Below, one piece after another: positions 8,155-17,231 of a stretch of DNA of 64,000 nt. This stretch comes from Sabulibacter ruber (GTDB lineage: Bacteria; Bacteroidota; Bacteroidia; Cytophagales; Hymenobacteraceae): positions 1,612,001-1,676,000 of the forward strand of contig NZ_JAFFID010000001.1 in NCBI RefSeq assembly GCF_017355955.1, read 5' to 3'. The translations under genes and the position numbers were made by a program. The stretch's first letter is position 1; the number at the start of each line of letters is the position of its first letter. The notes below the pieces were generated by a model. That model did no database searches. It was not told the DNA's origin and saw nothing but the letters and a program-made list of their open reading frames with translations.

Positions 8155-9234
8155 TTACTCCTGCTCTTTGCTCCGCAGCTTTTCGCCTTCACCTCTTTTG
8201 GTATGCAGGGTGGCATCCTGATTTAAGCCTAACTCTTCCTGGATCTGGGGCGAAGAGCCTTCCGGAGATTTGCCCGCCATCATTCTAACATAGCGAATTC
8301 CATCCTGCAAATCGGCCCAATGGTGCGCAGGAGGGTCATACCCGTAGGCCCGGTACTTATTAGGTGGCACTTTCCCTTTCAGGCGGACAAACGTTTCAAA
8401 TTGTTGCACCCATTCGGCAAAGGTATTCATGAACTCGTCTTCTTTGATCATGTCTTCGGCTTGGTTGTCGCTGTACTTCACGCCTTTGCCGGTGGTGCAG
8501 TAAGCCCATAATTGGTCAGGCACTTCTATGCCGCCGTAACGGCTTTGCCATACCAAGGGCGCGTACGCATCGCGCATGTGCTGGAAAGGTTCTTTTTCCG
8601 GATCGAAGTAATGTTTGTGGCGTAGCAGTTTCGGGCGGCCGGTGTCATCCATTTCATCACTGCCTTCGTCTCCGTAACAGAAGAAAGCGGCGGTTCTGCC
8701 TTCCAGGTGGTTCAGGCTCATAGCTTCCCATTCCTGGCTATGTTCCAGGGCCATGGCTTTCTCGGGGTTCTTGTGGTCAATGGTTTTCTCGTCGGGGTTG
8801 CCGCCGTTCATGCACACCAAGCGGTCAAACATGAGTTTCAGGTTACTGGTGGGCGCGTACCAGTTCACCGGCCCGATGATGGCCCAGGCATCGGCCATGT
8901 CTAGCCTAGAGTACATGTCCAAATCCCACAACAAGTCTGGCTCTTTCTTGCTGTTTTTCTCATAACAGTTGCAGGGCCACACGCACAAGGCCATGGAGGT
9001 GGAGACACAAGCATTACAACTCTGGATTCTGGCCCGGCCGTACACGTTACCTAAGTCTTCATAATCTATTTCCCAATCCTGGGGCAGCATTTCGGCCATT
9101 TTCAGCATCAGGGTACGGGACTTACTGTCTACGCCCGGACAGTTGTACTGTCGCCGGTCTGACCCGGAGATGATCAATATCCGAAAGGGCCTTTTCTCTG
9201 GTGGGAGAGCTGCATTTTTATCGTCTGGTCTCAT
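8155..9234 (-). CDS. flavodoxin-fold NAD(P)H-dependent oxidoreductase
   Basis: This 359-residue protein starts a flavodoxin-like fold with ILIISGSDRRQYNCPGVDSKS, which offers a phosphate-binding loop for FMN. The motif GPVNWYAPTSNLKLMFDR resembles the FMN-contact loop of NADPH-dependent FMN reductases. A cluster of cysteines (SCNACVSTSMALCVWPCNC, residues about 70-92) is unusual and could bind metal or an iron-sulfur centre, as in iron-sulfur flavoproteins. The C-terminal 120 residues have no recognised domain. The physiological substrate is unknown. It lies upstream of no clear partner, with the arsenosugar-type operon transcribed in the same direction from further right. Confidence 0.75.
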   Translation of the reverse strand: MRPDDKNAALPPEKRPFRILIISGSDRRQYNCPGVDSKSRTLMLKMAEMLPQDWEIDYEDLGNVYGRARIQSCNACVSTSMALCVWPCNCYEKNSKKEPDLLWDLDMYSRLDMADAWAIIGPVNWYAPTSNLKLMFDRLVCMNGGNPDEKTIDHKNPEKAMALEHSQEWEAMSLNHLEGRTAAFFCYGDEGSDEMDDTGRPKLLRHKHYFDPEKEPFQHMRDAYAPLVWQSRYGGIEVPDQLWAYCTTGKGVKYSDNQAEDMIKEDEFMNTFAEWVQQFETFVRLKGKVPPNKYRAYGYDPPAHHWADLQDGIRYVRMMAGKSPEGSSPQIQEELGLNQDATLHTKRGEGEKLRSKEQE

Positions 9235-9304
9235 GGGTCACCGGCATTTAGATATTCTGAAAACTAACCTCTACTCCTTCTGCTTTGTTTAGGCAAATGG
9301 CACT

Positions 9305-10000
9305 TTACAGCTTATGTTTTCTGATCAGTTTTTTATAAACTTTCACTAACTGCTGCTGCGAGTAGCCCAGGTAATAGAGGCTCCAGATCAGGTAAAAAAT
9401 GCCTTGCATCCGGAACACGCCATTTTCCCTATACTTTCTGGCCGAGGTAATGACCACGTCTGGCAATACCCTGAACGTACCCAGTTTTTTCAGGCGATGG
9501 ATGATTTCCTGGTCTTCCATCACCACCAGATCTTCCCGGAACCCGCCACTTTGGGCAAAAACCTCTTTGGCTACAAACAAGCTTTGATCCCCGAACCGGA
9601 GGCCGTTGATGTTGAACCGGGTAAACCAGGCATTGGCTTTTAAAAACCAATGCGGATCATCAAACGCCAACCGAAAACACCCGCTTCGTGCCCCTTGCTG
9701 GTACGCCGTCAGAATCTGGTCTATGAATCCTTGGGGCGGAATGCTGTCGGCGTGCAGGAAATACAGGAGCTCTCCCTGGGCCAAAGACGCGCCTTTGTTC
9801 ATTTGGGCCGCCCGACCTTTGCGTTCACTGTTTACCACCGTAGCCCCGTGCTGTTCCGCAATCAAAGCGGTACCATCGGCGCTGCCGCCGTCTACCACCA
9901 GTATTTCCAAAGCATGCTGCCCGGAAGCGGACCTAATATGCCGAATGGTTTGCCCTATCTGGTCAACCTCGTTGTAGGTGGGCACGATGATGCTAAGCAT
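9305..10000 (-). CDS. family 2 glycosyltransferase of the arsenosugar type (TIGR04283-like)
   Basis: A 231-residue GT-A glycosyltransferase. The N-terminus LSIIVPTYNEVDQIGQTI and the metal-binding region FLHADSIPP are standard for GT2. The compact size and the segment GCFRLAFDD...FGDQSLFV match the TIGR04283 family, which occurs beside ArsS. Its start overlaps the stop of the CxxC gene by 8 bases, so the two are translationally linked. It is the last gene of a five-gene operon. The sugar donor and acceptor are unknown; an arsenosugar role is inferred from context. Confidence 0.88.
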   Translation of the reverse strand: MLSIIVPTYNEVDQIGQTIRHIRSASGQHALEILVVDGGSADGTALIAEQHGATVVNSERKGRAAQMNKGASLAQGELLYFLHADSIPPQGFIDQILTAYQQGARSGCFRLAFDDPHWFLKANAWFTRFNINGLRFGDQSLFVAKEVFAQSGGFREDLVVMEDQEIIHRLKKLGTFRVLPDVVITSARKYRENGVFRMQGIFYLIWSLYYLGYSQQQLVKVYKKLIRKHKL

Positions 10001-10358
10001 GCCTTTTCAGGTTACTGCGCACCAAATCTTGCAAAGCTTCCAGAGAAGAACAGTTCTCCAACTCGGACTTGCTGATGATTTCTTCCAGCGTTCCGTCTTG
10101 CTGCAAGAAAACAGCTGGCAGGCGCGTGTCTAGGCGGTATTTCTTGGCGAACTCGTCTTTGTGCAGGAAAACCGAGGGAATGGGCAAGTGCTGCACAAAC
10201 GTTTTCCAGGCCTGCTTCTCGGTGAAATTTCCGTAGGTTAAGGCACACAGCTGACAAGGGTACGTCTGCGGCGACAAAAGCTTATGAGCAAAGTCTGTCA
10301 CAGTGCTGAACAGATCAGCGTTGGCGTTATAGACGAAAACCAATTGCGCTTCTTTCAT
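9993..10358 (-). CDS. thioredoxin-like CxxC protein in arsenosugar operon
   Basis: This 121-residue protein has a predicted beta-strand start (AQLVFVYNANADLF), a CxxC pair at residues 35 and 38 (YPCQLCALTYGNF) and a later TRLPAVFLQQDGTLEEIIS segment that resembles the thioredoxin cis-Pro region. It is probably a small redox or metal-binding protein. It overlaps its upstream neighbour by 4 bases (ATGA) and its downstream neighbour by 8 bases, so it is clearly part of the operon. No specific function is recognised. Thiol handling of arsenic intermediates is a guess from position. Confidence 0.7.
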   Translation of the reverse strand: MKEAQLVFVYNANADLFSTVTDFAHKLLSPQTYPCQLCALTYGNFTEKQAWKTFVQHLPIPSVFLHKDEFAKKYRLDTRLPAVFLQQDGTLEEIISKSELENCSSLEALQDLVRSNLKRHA

Positions 10359-10954
10359 TTTCCCGTTGCTTGCAGGTGAACCAAGTCTTTCTCTTCGTCT
10401 ATATCATGCAAGGGTGGCAGAAGGTGATAGCCTAGTTGATGCTGGCGGCACTTTGCAAGGGTGGTTTCACATACGGTAGCGGTGCTCCAGGCAATGTCTT
10501 CAAACAAAAATGAGTGCGGCGCTTTCATTCCCAATAGGTAGTACCCACCATCAAACGCAGGCCCAATGACCACATCCGATTCTTCCAAGGCATCAAAGGC
10601 TGTGTCCAATAGTTGCGCATCAATGCCGGGGCAATCAGTCCCAATGACTACAGCTTTGGTGTAGCCTTGCGCTAGTACTTGGGCAAAGGCGTTTTTCATA
10701 CGCTCGCCTAGGTCATTGCCGTGCTGCCTGGCTTTCTCAAAACCACTGTCCCACAAATCTGTTTCTTCCACCTGGCCTGAGTAATACACCACTCTATGCG
10801 CGTCTATTGCCTGGCACACTTCTCTGGTATGCTGCAATAAGTGCTTGTACACTTCTAAGGCTTTGTCATTGCCCACTGTAGCCGCTAAGCGGGTTTTCAC
10901 CTTACCGGGCACCAGGTTTTTAACGAAGATGATGAGCGCGAAGCTTGGTTGCAT
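10355..10954 (-). CDS. DUF2064 / TIGR04282-like glycosyltransferase, arsenosugar type
   Basis: About 199 residues in the DUF2064 family of nucleotide-sugar-transferase-like proteins. Visible motifs are FVKNLVPGKVKTRLA near the N-terminus, VVIGTDCPGID in the middle and GPAFDGGYYLLGMK. The ATG at 10954 fits the family start, while the longer in-frame reading runs 42 residues into the end of arsS. It overlaps the CxxC gene by 4 bases and starts 71 bases after arsS. Members are found with ArsS and are thought to act in arsenosugar formation; that role is inferred from context. Confidence 0.87.
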   Translation of the reverse strand: MQPSFALIIFVKNLVPGKVKTRLAATVGNDKALEVYKHLLQHTREVCQAIDAHRVVYYSGQVEETDLWDSGFEKARQHGNDLGERMKNAFAQVLAQGYTKAVVIGTDCPGIDAQLLDTAFDALEESDVVIGPAFDGGYYLLGMKAPHSFLFEDIAWSTATVCETTLAKCRQHQLGYHLLPPLHDIDEEKDLVHLQATGK

Positions 10955-11025
10955 GAACTCTAGAAGGGTTGTTTGGTTTAGGCCTGATTTGATAAAACTA
11001 AGCAGGAAACAGAATTGGGGTAAGC

Positions 11026-12075
11026 TTATGCCACGGCTCCGCCACAGCTGCTTCCTGCCCCGGCGGTGCACCCGTAGCAATGTTGCCCCACCACAATGTC
11101 CCGCTGCTGCAGCAGATCGTTTTGAAAATCACTGATGTGTTGGTGCGGCCCGTTTACCTTTAGTTCCAGCATCTGGTTGAAGTCGCAGTCATATAAATAA
11201 CCGTCCCAACCCACCGAAAGCGTAGTACGGCACATCACATTGGCGGCGGCGGCCGGATTATACGAAGCTACCAACTTCTGCATGTAACTTTCATAGTTTC
11301 CGCTGGCCAGCAGATAGTCCAGGTACCTACTGATGGGCAGATTGGTGATGGCAAACAGTTGGTTGAATTCAATGTTGAACTTCTGCCCCAAAGCCTGCTT
11401 GTACTCAATCTCCAGCGCTTTCTGGGCAGGAGGCAGAAAAGCACCCGCCGGGTTGTACACCAGATTCAGGATCAGGCCGGTGCCTTCTTTGCCGTAGCCT
11501 ACTTCGTTCAGCATTTGCAGGGCTTTAATGCTGTCTTCAAAAACACCGTTGCCGCGTTGACGGTCGGTGCGGTCCTGGGTGTAAAACGGTAGCGAGGAAA
11601 CCACCTCTACGTTGTGTTGCTTGTAGAAGAGCGGCAGGTCATGGTACTTTTTATTGGCCAGCAGAATGGTAAGGTTACAGCGCACCATCACGTGTCGGCC
11701 CAGTTTCGAGATCTCGGTCACAAACCACCTGAAATCCGGGTTCATTTCCGGGGCGCCCCCGGTAAGGTCCACCGTCTTCAGGTGCCGGTTGGCCTGCAGC
11801 ACTTCCAGGCATTGCTGCATGGTCTCGCGGGTCATGATTTCCTTTCTGTCTGGCCCGGCATCTACGTGGCAATGCTTACAAACCTGGTTGCACATCTTCC
11901 CGATGTTGATCTGCAGGATTTCCGCGGGCAGCGGCTTCAGCGGATAAAGGTCGGATTTCTTTAACTGGTCCTCAAAGGGCACCAGGGAGAAATCGGGATT
12001 GGGCCCGTGCTGGATAATTCCTATCTGCTCCTGAGCAATGGCTAAAAGACTGTGCTGCGCTTTGAGGGACTTCAT
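11026..12075 (-). CDS. arsS: arsenosugar biosynthesis radical SAM protein ArsS
   Basis: A 349-residue radical SAM enzyme with the [4Fe-4S] motif C-x3-C-x2-C at residues 62, 66 and 69 (MCNQVCKHCHVDAG) and a GGAPEMNP segment that fits the SAM-binding GGE-like motif. The C-terminal region is Cys-rich (VMCRTTLSVGWDGYLYDCDF and a terminal CYGCTAGAGSSCGG), as in ArsS. ArsS transfers the 5'-deoxyadenosyl group of SAM to a methylated arsenical. It starts 2 bases after the AhpD-like gene. No arsM methyltransferase or arsR regulator is in the window, so the arsenical substrate must be made elsewhere. Confidence 0.93.
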   Translation of the reverse strand: MKSLKAQHSLLAIAQEQIGIIQHGPNPDFSLVPFEDQLKKSDLYPLKPLPAEILQINIGKMCNQVCKHCHVDAGPDRKEIMTRETMQQCLEVLQANRHLKTVDLTGGAPEMNPDFRWFVTEISKLGRHVMVRCNLTILLANKKYHDLPLFYKQHNVEVVSSLPFYTQDRTDRQRGNGVFEDSIKALQMLNEVGYGKEGTGLILNLVYNPAGAFLPPAQKALEIEYKQALGQKFNIEFNQLFAITNLPISRYLDYLLASGNYESYMQKLVASYNPAAAANVMCRTTLSVGWDGYLYDCDFNQMLELKVNGPHQHISDFQNDLLQQRDIVVGQHCYGCTAGAGSSCGGAVA

Positions 12076-12077
12076 GC

Positions 12078-12413
12078 CTACATGGAAATTTCCTTCACCT
12101 TGTTCATCATCTGCACACCATGCACCAAAGAAGCCCCGCCCCTAATGGCACACGCCACGTGTACGGCCTCCATCATCTGCGGGCCGCTCCAGCCTTTCTC
12201 CACGGCATCGGTGCTGTAAGCGTCAATGCAGTAAGGGCACTGTACGGCATGGGCCACGGCCAGCGCAATCAAAGACTTTTCGCGGGCGGTGAGTTCACTG
12301 TCCTTGAAAACCTCGCCGTAATAAGAAAAAAACTTGTCGGCCAGGCCTTGCTGTAAGTCTCCCACGTTGGCAAATTGAGACAAATCTTTGGCGTTGTAGT
12401 AGTGCTCGTTCAT
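12078..12413 (-). CDS. arsenosugar-associated carboxymuconolactone decarboxylase / AhpD-like protein
   Basis: A 111-residue alpha-helical protein of the CMD/AhpD fold. The redox motif CPYC (residues 59 and 62) is followed by IDAYSTDAVEKG, the usual proton-relay surroundings. It matches the short peroxidase-like proteins that regularly precede arsS. It is the first gene of the operon, with the remaining genes close behind (gaps of 2 and 71 bases, then overlaps). It probably acts as a thiol peroxidase or disulfide reductase; the true substrate is unknown. Confidence 0.87.
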   Translation of the reverse strand: MNEHYYNAKDLSQFANVGDLQQGLADKFFSYYGEVFKDSELTAREKSLIALAVAHAVQCPYCIDAYSTDAVEKGWSGPQMMEAVHVACAIRGGASLVHGVQMMNKVKEISM

Positions 12414-12719
12414 AAAACAGGTTTTTAGGTGTACCGCCCATCTGGTGCGGTTTCTGGTTTGAGGTTATAAAAGGATACAGGTGTTTTCTGGCAGGAAGCG
12501 GATAAGACAGTCTATCTGAAATATCAGTTTATTACTATACGAAAAGAGCCCGCAATTAGATTTGACCTGAGTTGAAGCAGCCTGCATCCTTCAAGCATGC
12601 TTTATTTCTAAAGGAACCCACTTCTGCTATACCCGCAGATACCAACGCACGTACGCATAGGCAGCTTTCTTTTCACCATCTTTAACGCATCTATTTTCTT
12701 TTATTGACGCTACTTCTAC
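12414..12719. other. divergent intergenic region (arsenosugar operon / APC permease)
   Basis: This 306-base stretch must hold promoters for both directions, but no clear TAnnTTTG box and no strong palindrome are visible. Confidence 0.3.
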
Positions 12720-14096
12720 ATGTCTGCACCTCACTTAGAAAGACGCCTGGGGCTGGCACAGGCCACGGCCATTAACATGATTGACATGGTGGGCATTGGT
12801 CCGTTCATCACCCTGCCCATGGTTATTGGCATGATGAACGGACCTTATTTCTTGTACGCCTGGATGGCGGGCGCGGTGCTTTCCATTGTGGATGCCATGA
12901 TCTGGAGTGAGTTGGGCGCGGCCTTCCCCAGAGCCGGTGGTAGTTACAACTTCCTGAAAGAAGCTTACGGCGAAAAAGGCATGGGCCGGTTCATGAGCTT
13001 CCTGTTTGTGTGGCAAACCATGATTCAGGCCCCGCTGGTAATTGCCTCGGCGGCTATTGGGTTCGCTTCCTATTTCTCTTACCTGGTGCCTTTGACTGAT
13101 ATCACCTCCAAAGTAGTGAGCGGCGGGGTGGTCATTCTGATTGTTGTGCTGCTCTACCGAAAGATTGAATCCATCGGCAAGATCAGCGTGATGCTGTGGG
13201 TGGGCGTGCTGCTCACCATGGGCTGGATCATTGGCGGCGGACTGGCCAACGGAAACTTTTTGCAGCCACTGCGCGAAATGAACGAAGGCCTCACCGTCAA
13301 CTACGGGTTTGTCGCGGCCATCGGGTTTGCCAGCGTGAAAACGGTGTACAGCTACCTGGGCTACTACAACATCTGCCATTTAGGGGCCGAAATTAAGAAT
13401 CCGGTCCAAAACATCCCGCGCAGTATGTTTTATTCCATTGCGGGCATCGCGGCGTTGTACCTGCTCATGAACATCAGCGTGGTGAGCGTGGTGCCTTGGC
13501 AGGAAGCGAAGGAAAGCGAGTTTGTGGTGAGCCTTTTCATTCAGCGGCTGGCGGGCAACACGGCGGCAACGGTGGTTACGGTGCTTATCCTGTGGGTGGC
13601 CTTCGCCTCGGTGTTCTCCGCCACGCTGGGCTACACGCGTATTCCGTACGCGGCCGCCGCCGATGGGGCTTTCTTCAAGGTCTTCGCCCGGCTGCACCCC
13701 ACCAAGCATTTTCCGCATATCTCGTTGCTGTTTCTGGGTGCGGTGGCCTTCGTGTTTAGTATGCTGTTCAGGTTGAGCGATGTCATCAGTGCCATTCTGG
13801 CCATGCGCATTCTCATTCAGTTCATGGGACAGGCGGTGGGCTTGCTGCTGCTGCGCAAGAACCGAAGCAGCGAGGATTTCCCGTACAAAATGCCGCTGTT
13901 CCCGCTGCCTGTGATTGTGGCGTTGCTCATGTGGGCGGCCATTCTGCTGTCTACGGGCACTACCATGGTCATCTCGGGCTTGGTGGTGATCTCGCTGGGA
14001 ACGGTGGTGTATTTCATCAAAGCGAAACTGAACCAGGAGTGGCCTTTCAGAACCAACGCTGCGGAGGAAAAACTAGAGGAACATCGGTCTTCTTAG
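12720..14096 (+). CDS. APC family amino acid permease
   Basis: A 458-residue integral membrane protein with about 12 hydrophobic segments. The N-terminus (RRLGLAQATAINMIDMVGIGPFITLP) is the conserved APC TM1 region with a broken helix, and WSELGAAFPRAGGSYNFLKEAYG is the TM2-TM3 signature. The substrate is not identifiable from sequence; amino acids or amines are expected for the family. It is followed after 73 bases by an aldo/keto reductase on the same strand, and the two may be cotranscribed. No signal peptide is needed. Confidence 0.9.
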   Translation: MSAPHLERRLGLAQATAINMIDMVGIGPFITLPMVIGMMNGPYFLYAWMAGAVLSIVDAMIWSELGAAFPRAGGSYNFLKEAYGEKGMGRFMSFLFVWQTMIQAPLVIASAAIGFASYFSYLVPLTDITSKVVSGGVVILIVVLLYRKIESIGKISVMLWVGVLLTMGWIIGGGLANGNFLQPLREMNEGLTVNYGFVAAIGFASVKTVYSYLGYYNICHLGAEIKNPVQNIPRSMFYSIAGIAALYLLMNISVVSVVPWQEAKESEFVVSLFIQRLAGNTAATVVTVLILWVAFASVFSATLGYTRIPYAAAADGAFFKVFARLHPTKHFPHISLLFLGAVAFVFSMLFRLSDVISAILAMRILIQFMGQAVGLLLLRKNRSSEDFPYKMPLFPLPVIVALLMWAAILLSTGTTMVISGLVVISLGTVVYFIKAKLNQEWPFRTNAAEEKLEEHRSS

Positions 14097-14169
14097 AGCG
14101 CTTTTTGCGTCCGGTTTCTCGCCGGGGGCGTACATTCTATTTTCCACGTTCAGCTAAAACTCAATTGAT

Positions 14170-15153
14170 ATGACCTATAGAGAACTGGGCAACACCGGAG
14201 TAAATGTATCGGCCATTGGCCTGGGCTGCATGGGCATGAGCCAGGCCTACGGCACCCGCGACGATGCCGAATCCATTGCCACCCTGCACCGGGCACTGGA
14301 ACTGGGCATCAACTTCTGGGACACCGCCGATGTCTACGGCCCGCACCACAACGAGAAACTGATCTCGCAGGTGCTGGTGCCAAATCGTGACAAGATTTTC
14401 ATCGCCACAAAATTCGGTTTCAAGCCCACCGAAGACGGCGGTATGGCCTTTGACGGTTCCCCGGCCTACATGCGCACCGCCGTGGAAGGCAGCCTCCGGC
14501 GCCTCAAAGTAGACGTGATTGACTTGTACTACGCCCACCGCGTGGACCCCAACGTGCCCGTGGAGGAAATGGTAGGTGCCATGGCCCAACTGGTTCAGGA
14601 AGGCAAAGTGCGGTTCCTGGGCTTGTCCGAAGCCTCGCCGGCCTCTATACGGAAAGCCCACGCCGTACATCCCATCACCGCCGTGCAGTCGGAGTACTCG
14701 CTGCTCACCCGCGATGCCGAGAAAGAAGTCATTCCGCTGTGCCAGGAGCTGGACATTGCGTTCGTGCCCTTCAGTCCGTTGGTGCGCGGTTTGGTGACCA
14801 ATACCGTAAGTCTGGAAACCCTCCCGGATAACGACATGCGCAAGTCCCTGCCCCGTTTCAAAAACGAAGACAACTGGGACAACAACCAGAAATTGGCGCA
14901 AGCGTTTGCGGAGTTCGCGGCTAACAAGAACTGCACTCCGGCGCAGCTAGCCCTGGCCTGGGTTTTGGCCCAGAGCGAGAGCCTCATCCCCATCCCGGGC
15001 ACCAAGCGCCGCAAATACCTGGAGGAGAACGCCGCCGCCGTGGACATTCAGCTCACCATAGAAGATATTCAGGCGCTGGAAGACCTTCTCAAACAATACC
15101 CGCACGTGGGCGAACGCTACAACCCGGAGCAATACAAAATGGTGAACCATTGA
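14170..15153 (+). CDS. aldo/keto reductase
   Basis: A 327-residue NADPH-dependent TIM-barrel oxidoreductase. The family signatures are [12 protein letters not shown], the catalytic Asp and Tyr in FWDTADVYG, the Lys in ATKFGF and the His in YYAHRVD. The C-terminal [16 protein letters not shown] contributes cofactor-phosphate contacts. It resembles the AKR13/YajO-like group; the aldehyde or ketone substrate is unknown. It follows the APC permease by 73 bases and is followed closely by a hypothetical gene, which may make a three-gene unit ending at the hairpin at 15773. Confidence 0.93.
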   Translation: MTYRELGNTGVNVSAIGLGCMGMSQAYGTRDDAESIATLHRALELGINFWDTADVYGPHHNEKLISQVLVPNRDKIFIATKFGFKPTEDGGMAFDGSPAYMRTAVEGSLRRLKVDVIDLYYAHRVDPNVPVEEMVGAMAQLVQEGKVRFLGLSEASPASIRKAHAVHPITAVQSEYSLLTRDAEKEVIPLCQELDIAFVPFSPLVRGLVTNTVSLETLPDNDMRKSLPRFKNEDNWDNNQKLAQAFAEFAANKNCTPAQLALAWVLAQSESLIPIPGTKRRKYLEENAAAVDIQLTIEDIQALEDLLKQYPHVGERYNPEQYKMVNH

Positions 15154-15196
15154 TTTTCAATTCAGAGTCCACCATCACCCTATTGTGCTCCAGGAC

Positions 15197-15751
15197 ATGA
15201 TGAAAGAAGAACAAAGACGCCAGAACCGCATTACGTATCTGAAAAGGCAGCAGGACCGAAGACACTACCTCAGTGACTTTCTGCTCTGTCTTTCAAGAAT
15301 TGCCGGAAAACCAGTGTGCGGGGACGCGGTGCTGTCTATTGAGGAAACCGATAGGCTGTTCCAGCGGATTTATTCCCGAGAGTCCCAAAGGCCTGTTTAT
15401 AGCGTGGTTTTCCCGTTTTCGCAGGCAGAGAAACTCAGGAAAATCTTCTCCTCACTCAAACAGGAATTAGCGAACCCCAAGACCTATTTTGCCACCGGCA
15501 GGTTTTCCAATTCCTTCTTCCTGCAACTGGACAGTTCGTTTGCCATTGACAACTTTGAGGAAATCATTGAGCTGGACACCAACACGTTCTACATCCACCA
15601 CAAAGACCTCACCAACGGCCTGCTGCTAGACAGCCATGAAGAAAACTGGACGGAATACGGTAGAACCAACTACATCTGGACCTACGGGCTACGCGTGTGG
15701 GGCAAAGATTGGGTAGATAAAATCCATAAAGCCTACAGCAAGGTGGCATGA
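15197..15751 (+). CDS. hypothetical protein
   Basis: About 184 residues, not recognised. It begins with a very basic, Gln/Arg-rich stretch (KEEQRRQNRITYLKRQQDRR), then an alternating helix and strand region rich in Phe. The C-terminal region has ENWTEYGRTNYIWTYGLRVWGKDW, rich in aromatics. No signal peptide or membrane segment is seen. The start is placed at the ATG at 15197; a GTG four codons earlier is possible. It lies 43 bases after the aldo/keto reductase and just before a terminator. Confidence 0.7.
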   Translation: MMKEEQRRQNRITYLKRQQDRRHYLSDFLLCLSRIAGKPVCGDAVLSIEETDRLFQRIYSRESQRPVYSVVFPFSQAEKLRKIFSSLKQELANPKTYFATGRFSNSFFLQLDSSFAIDNFEEIIELDTNTFYIHHKDLTNGLLLDSHEENWTEYGRTNYIWTYGLRVWGKDWVDKIHKAYSKVA

Positions 15752-15772
15752 AAAGCCGATGACTTGTTAACA

Positions 15773-15805
15773 GAGAGCCTCCGCCAAAAAATAGCGGAGG
15801 CTTTC
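15773..15805 (+). terminator. rho-independent-like terminator
   Basis: Arms 15773-15784 and 15794-15805 (12 bp, one mismatch) are followed by CTGTTTT. It lies 21 bases after the hypothetical gene's stop codon. Confidence 0.75.
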
Positions 15806-15806
15806 T

Positions 15807-15841
15807 GTTTTGGGCCTGTTTTGAGGAAAAGAGGGCTAAAA
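15807..15841. repeat. gene-end palindrome family member
   Basis: GTTTTGGGCCTGTTTT, then GGAAAA and GGGCTAAAAT, forms an imperfect palindrome with the family core. It directly follows the terminator at 15773. Confidence 0.5.
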
Positions 15842-15921
15842 TCCGCATTAATCCTTTTCAGGTTGTTCGCGAATTGATGGTTCTTCCTCTGAGTTGAATG
15901 TGACGCTGTAAACGGTTGGAG

Positions 15922-15942
15922 ATAAGGCAGTGCCTTGTCTCT
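15922..15942. repeat. AAGGCA-G-TGCCTT palindrome (copy 1)
   Basis: The sequence GATAAGGCAGTGCCTTGTC followed by TCTAC matches the perfect palindrome at 18883-18903 apart from one arm base. It is a second dispersed short repeat. Confidence 0.5.
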
Positions 15943-15996
15943 ACAATTCTATAACATTTACCTCCCGACATTATCAGGTTTTATTGCTGCAAAGAT

Positions 15997-16947
15997 TTAC
16001 GGCACTATTACAATCTTGCCCTTGGTGTGGTGGGTGGCAATCTGGTCCAGGGCTTCGGCGGCTTGGTCCAGGGTGTAGGTTTCGCTTACGTGGACTTTGA
16101 GATTGCCGGCCTCGGCTTGTTGGCGAAGGATTTCCAGCTCAGCGGAGTTGGGCTCCACAAAGACGTATTGGAAGTTAATACTCTTGTCAAGGTCTTGGCC
16201 CTGGTTCAGGATGGAAACCAATTTGCCGGATGGCTTCAGGGCTTTGAGGCTTTGCTGGAGGGTTTCGCCGCTGGCGGCATCAAAGATGAGGTCCACGCCC
16301 TCGGGGAAAATCTCTTTCACGGCCTGCCCCACATCGGTACCGTTGTAGTCAATGGTATGGTCGGCGCCCAGTTCTTGCATGAAAGCATGGTTGCGCTGGC
16401 TGGCTACGCCGATGACCGTGGCTCCCGCATTTTTGGCCAACTGAATGCCCAGCGTCCCGATTCCGCCGGAGGCACCCAGGATCAGCACGCTCTGGCCGGG
16501 CTGCAGATTACCGGCATCAAACATGGACTGGTAAGCGGTTAACCCCACCAGCGGAATACCCGAGGCTTCCTCAAAGCTCAGGTTCCTGGGTTTGTGAGCG
16601 AGGTAACTCTCTGGGATCACGATGTACTCGGCAAAGGTACCTTGCTGCACTACGGGTCTGCGGGCATATGCATAGACTTCATCGCCCACGTTGAAGCGAC
16701 GGGCACTGAAGGCTCGGTCTTCCACCACGCCGGCAATGTCCCAGCCCGGAATGGCCGGGAAATGCACGGGAAGGAAACTGCTCAGCCAACCCGCCAGCAC
16801 GGCATTGTCTACGGGGTTCACGGCGGCGGCTTTCACGCGTACCAGTACTTCGCCCTCTTTCAATTCTGGTATGTCTACTTCACCTACTTTGATTTTGTCT
16901 GTGCCCCCAAACTCCTCGTAAAAGGCCGCTTTCATTCGTTTTGCCAT
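15997..16947 (-). CDS. NADP-dependent oxidoreductase, quinone reductase-like (MDR superfamily)
   Basis: A 316-residue zinc-independent medium-chain reductase. The GroES-like half has AAAVNPVDNAVLAGW and FPAIPGWDIAGVVE; the Rossmann half has VLILGASGGIGTLGIQLAK. The structural-zinc lobe is missing. Such proteins reduce quinones or alkenals; the substrate here is unknown. It is transcribed alone. The start could be either Met1 (16947) or Met5. It is only distantly like the other MDR gene at 6926 and is not a recent duplicate. Confidence 0.9.
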   Translation of the reverse strand: MAKRMKAAFYEEFGGTDKIKVGEVDIPELKEGEVLVRVKAAAVNPVDNAVLAGWLSSFLPVHFPAIPGWDIAGVVEDRAFSARRFNVGDEVYAYARRPVVQQGTFAEYIVIPESYLAHKPRNLSFEEASGIPLVGLTAYQSMFDAGNLQPGQSVLILGASGGIGTLGIQLAKNAGATVIGVASQRNHAFMQELGADHTIDYNGTDVGQAVKEIFPEGVDLIFDAASGETLQQSLKALKPSGKLVSILNQGQDLDKSINFQYVFVEPNSAELEILRQQAEAGNLKVHVSETYTLDQAAEALDQIATHHTKGKIVIVP

Positions 16948-17060
16948 AGTGTATCAGCAGTAAGATGTTCATCTGAAGAACTCTTTTTTACTCCTTAGCG
17001 CTACAAGTTGTTTTCTTGAAAGCGAAATCTACCGGTCCTGCCTTCTTCTGGCTTGTTTCC

Positions 17061-17096
17061 GTTTTGCCCCCGCTTTTCTGAAAAAAGGCCAAAAAC
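17061..17096. repeat. gene-end palindrome family member
   Basis: GTTTTgccc...TTTTCtgaAAAA...ggccaAAAAC, an imperfect copy of the dispersed family, between two divergent genes. Confidence 0.4.
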
Positions 17097-17231
17097 AGGG
17101 TGGTGTTTTCCTAAACTGGCGCGGGCGGTAGTCCGTTCTGTTTACTACCTTTACCAAAGGAACATTATCCTCAACCAAAACCAGCAGGCGGAGCCTTGGC
17201 TCTTCCGCAGGGTTTCCTGAACCGATTCTTT

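Noticed and set aside
7950..8216. 88-codon frame between the MDR gene and the flavodoxin-fold gene
   Set aside because: It overlaps the terminator region and the 3' end of the flavodoxin-fold gene; the composition is not protein-like.
12735..13379. 214-codon antisense frame inside the APC permease
   Set aside because: A His/Gly-rich shadow of the membrane-protein codons.
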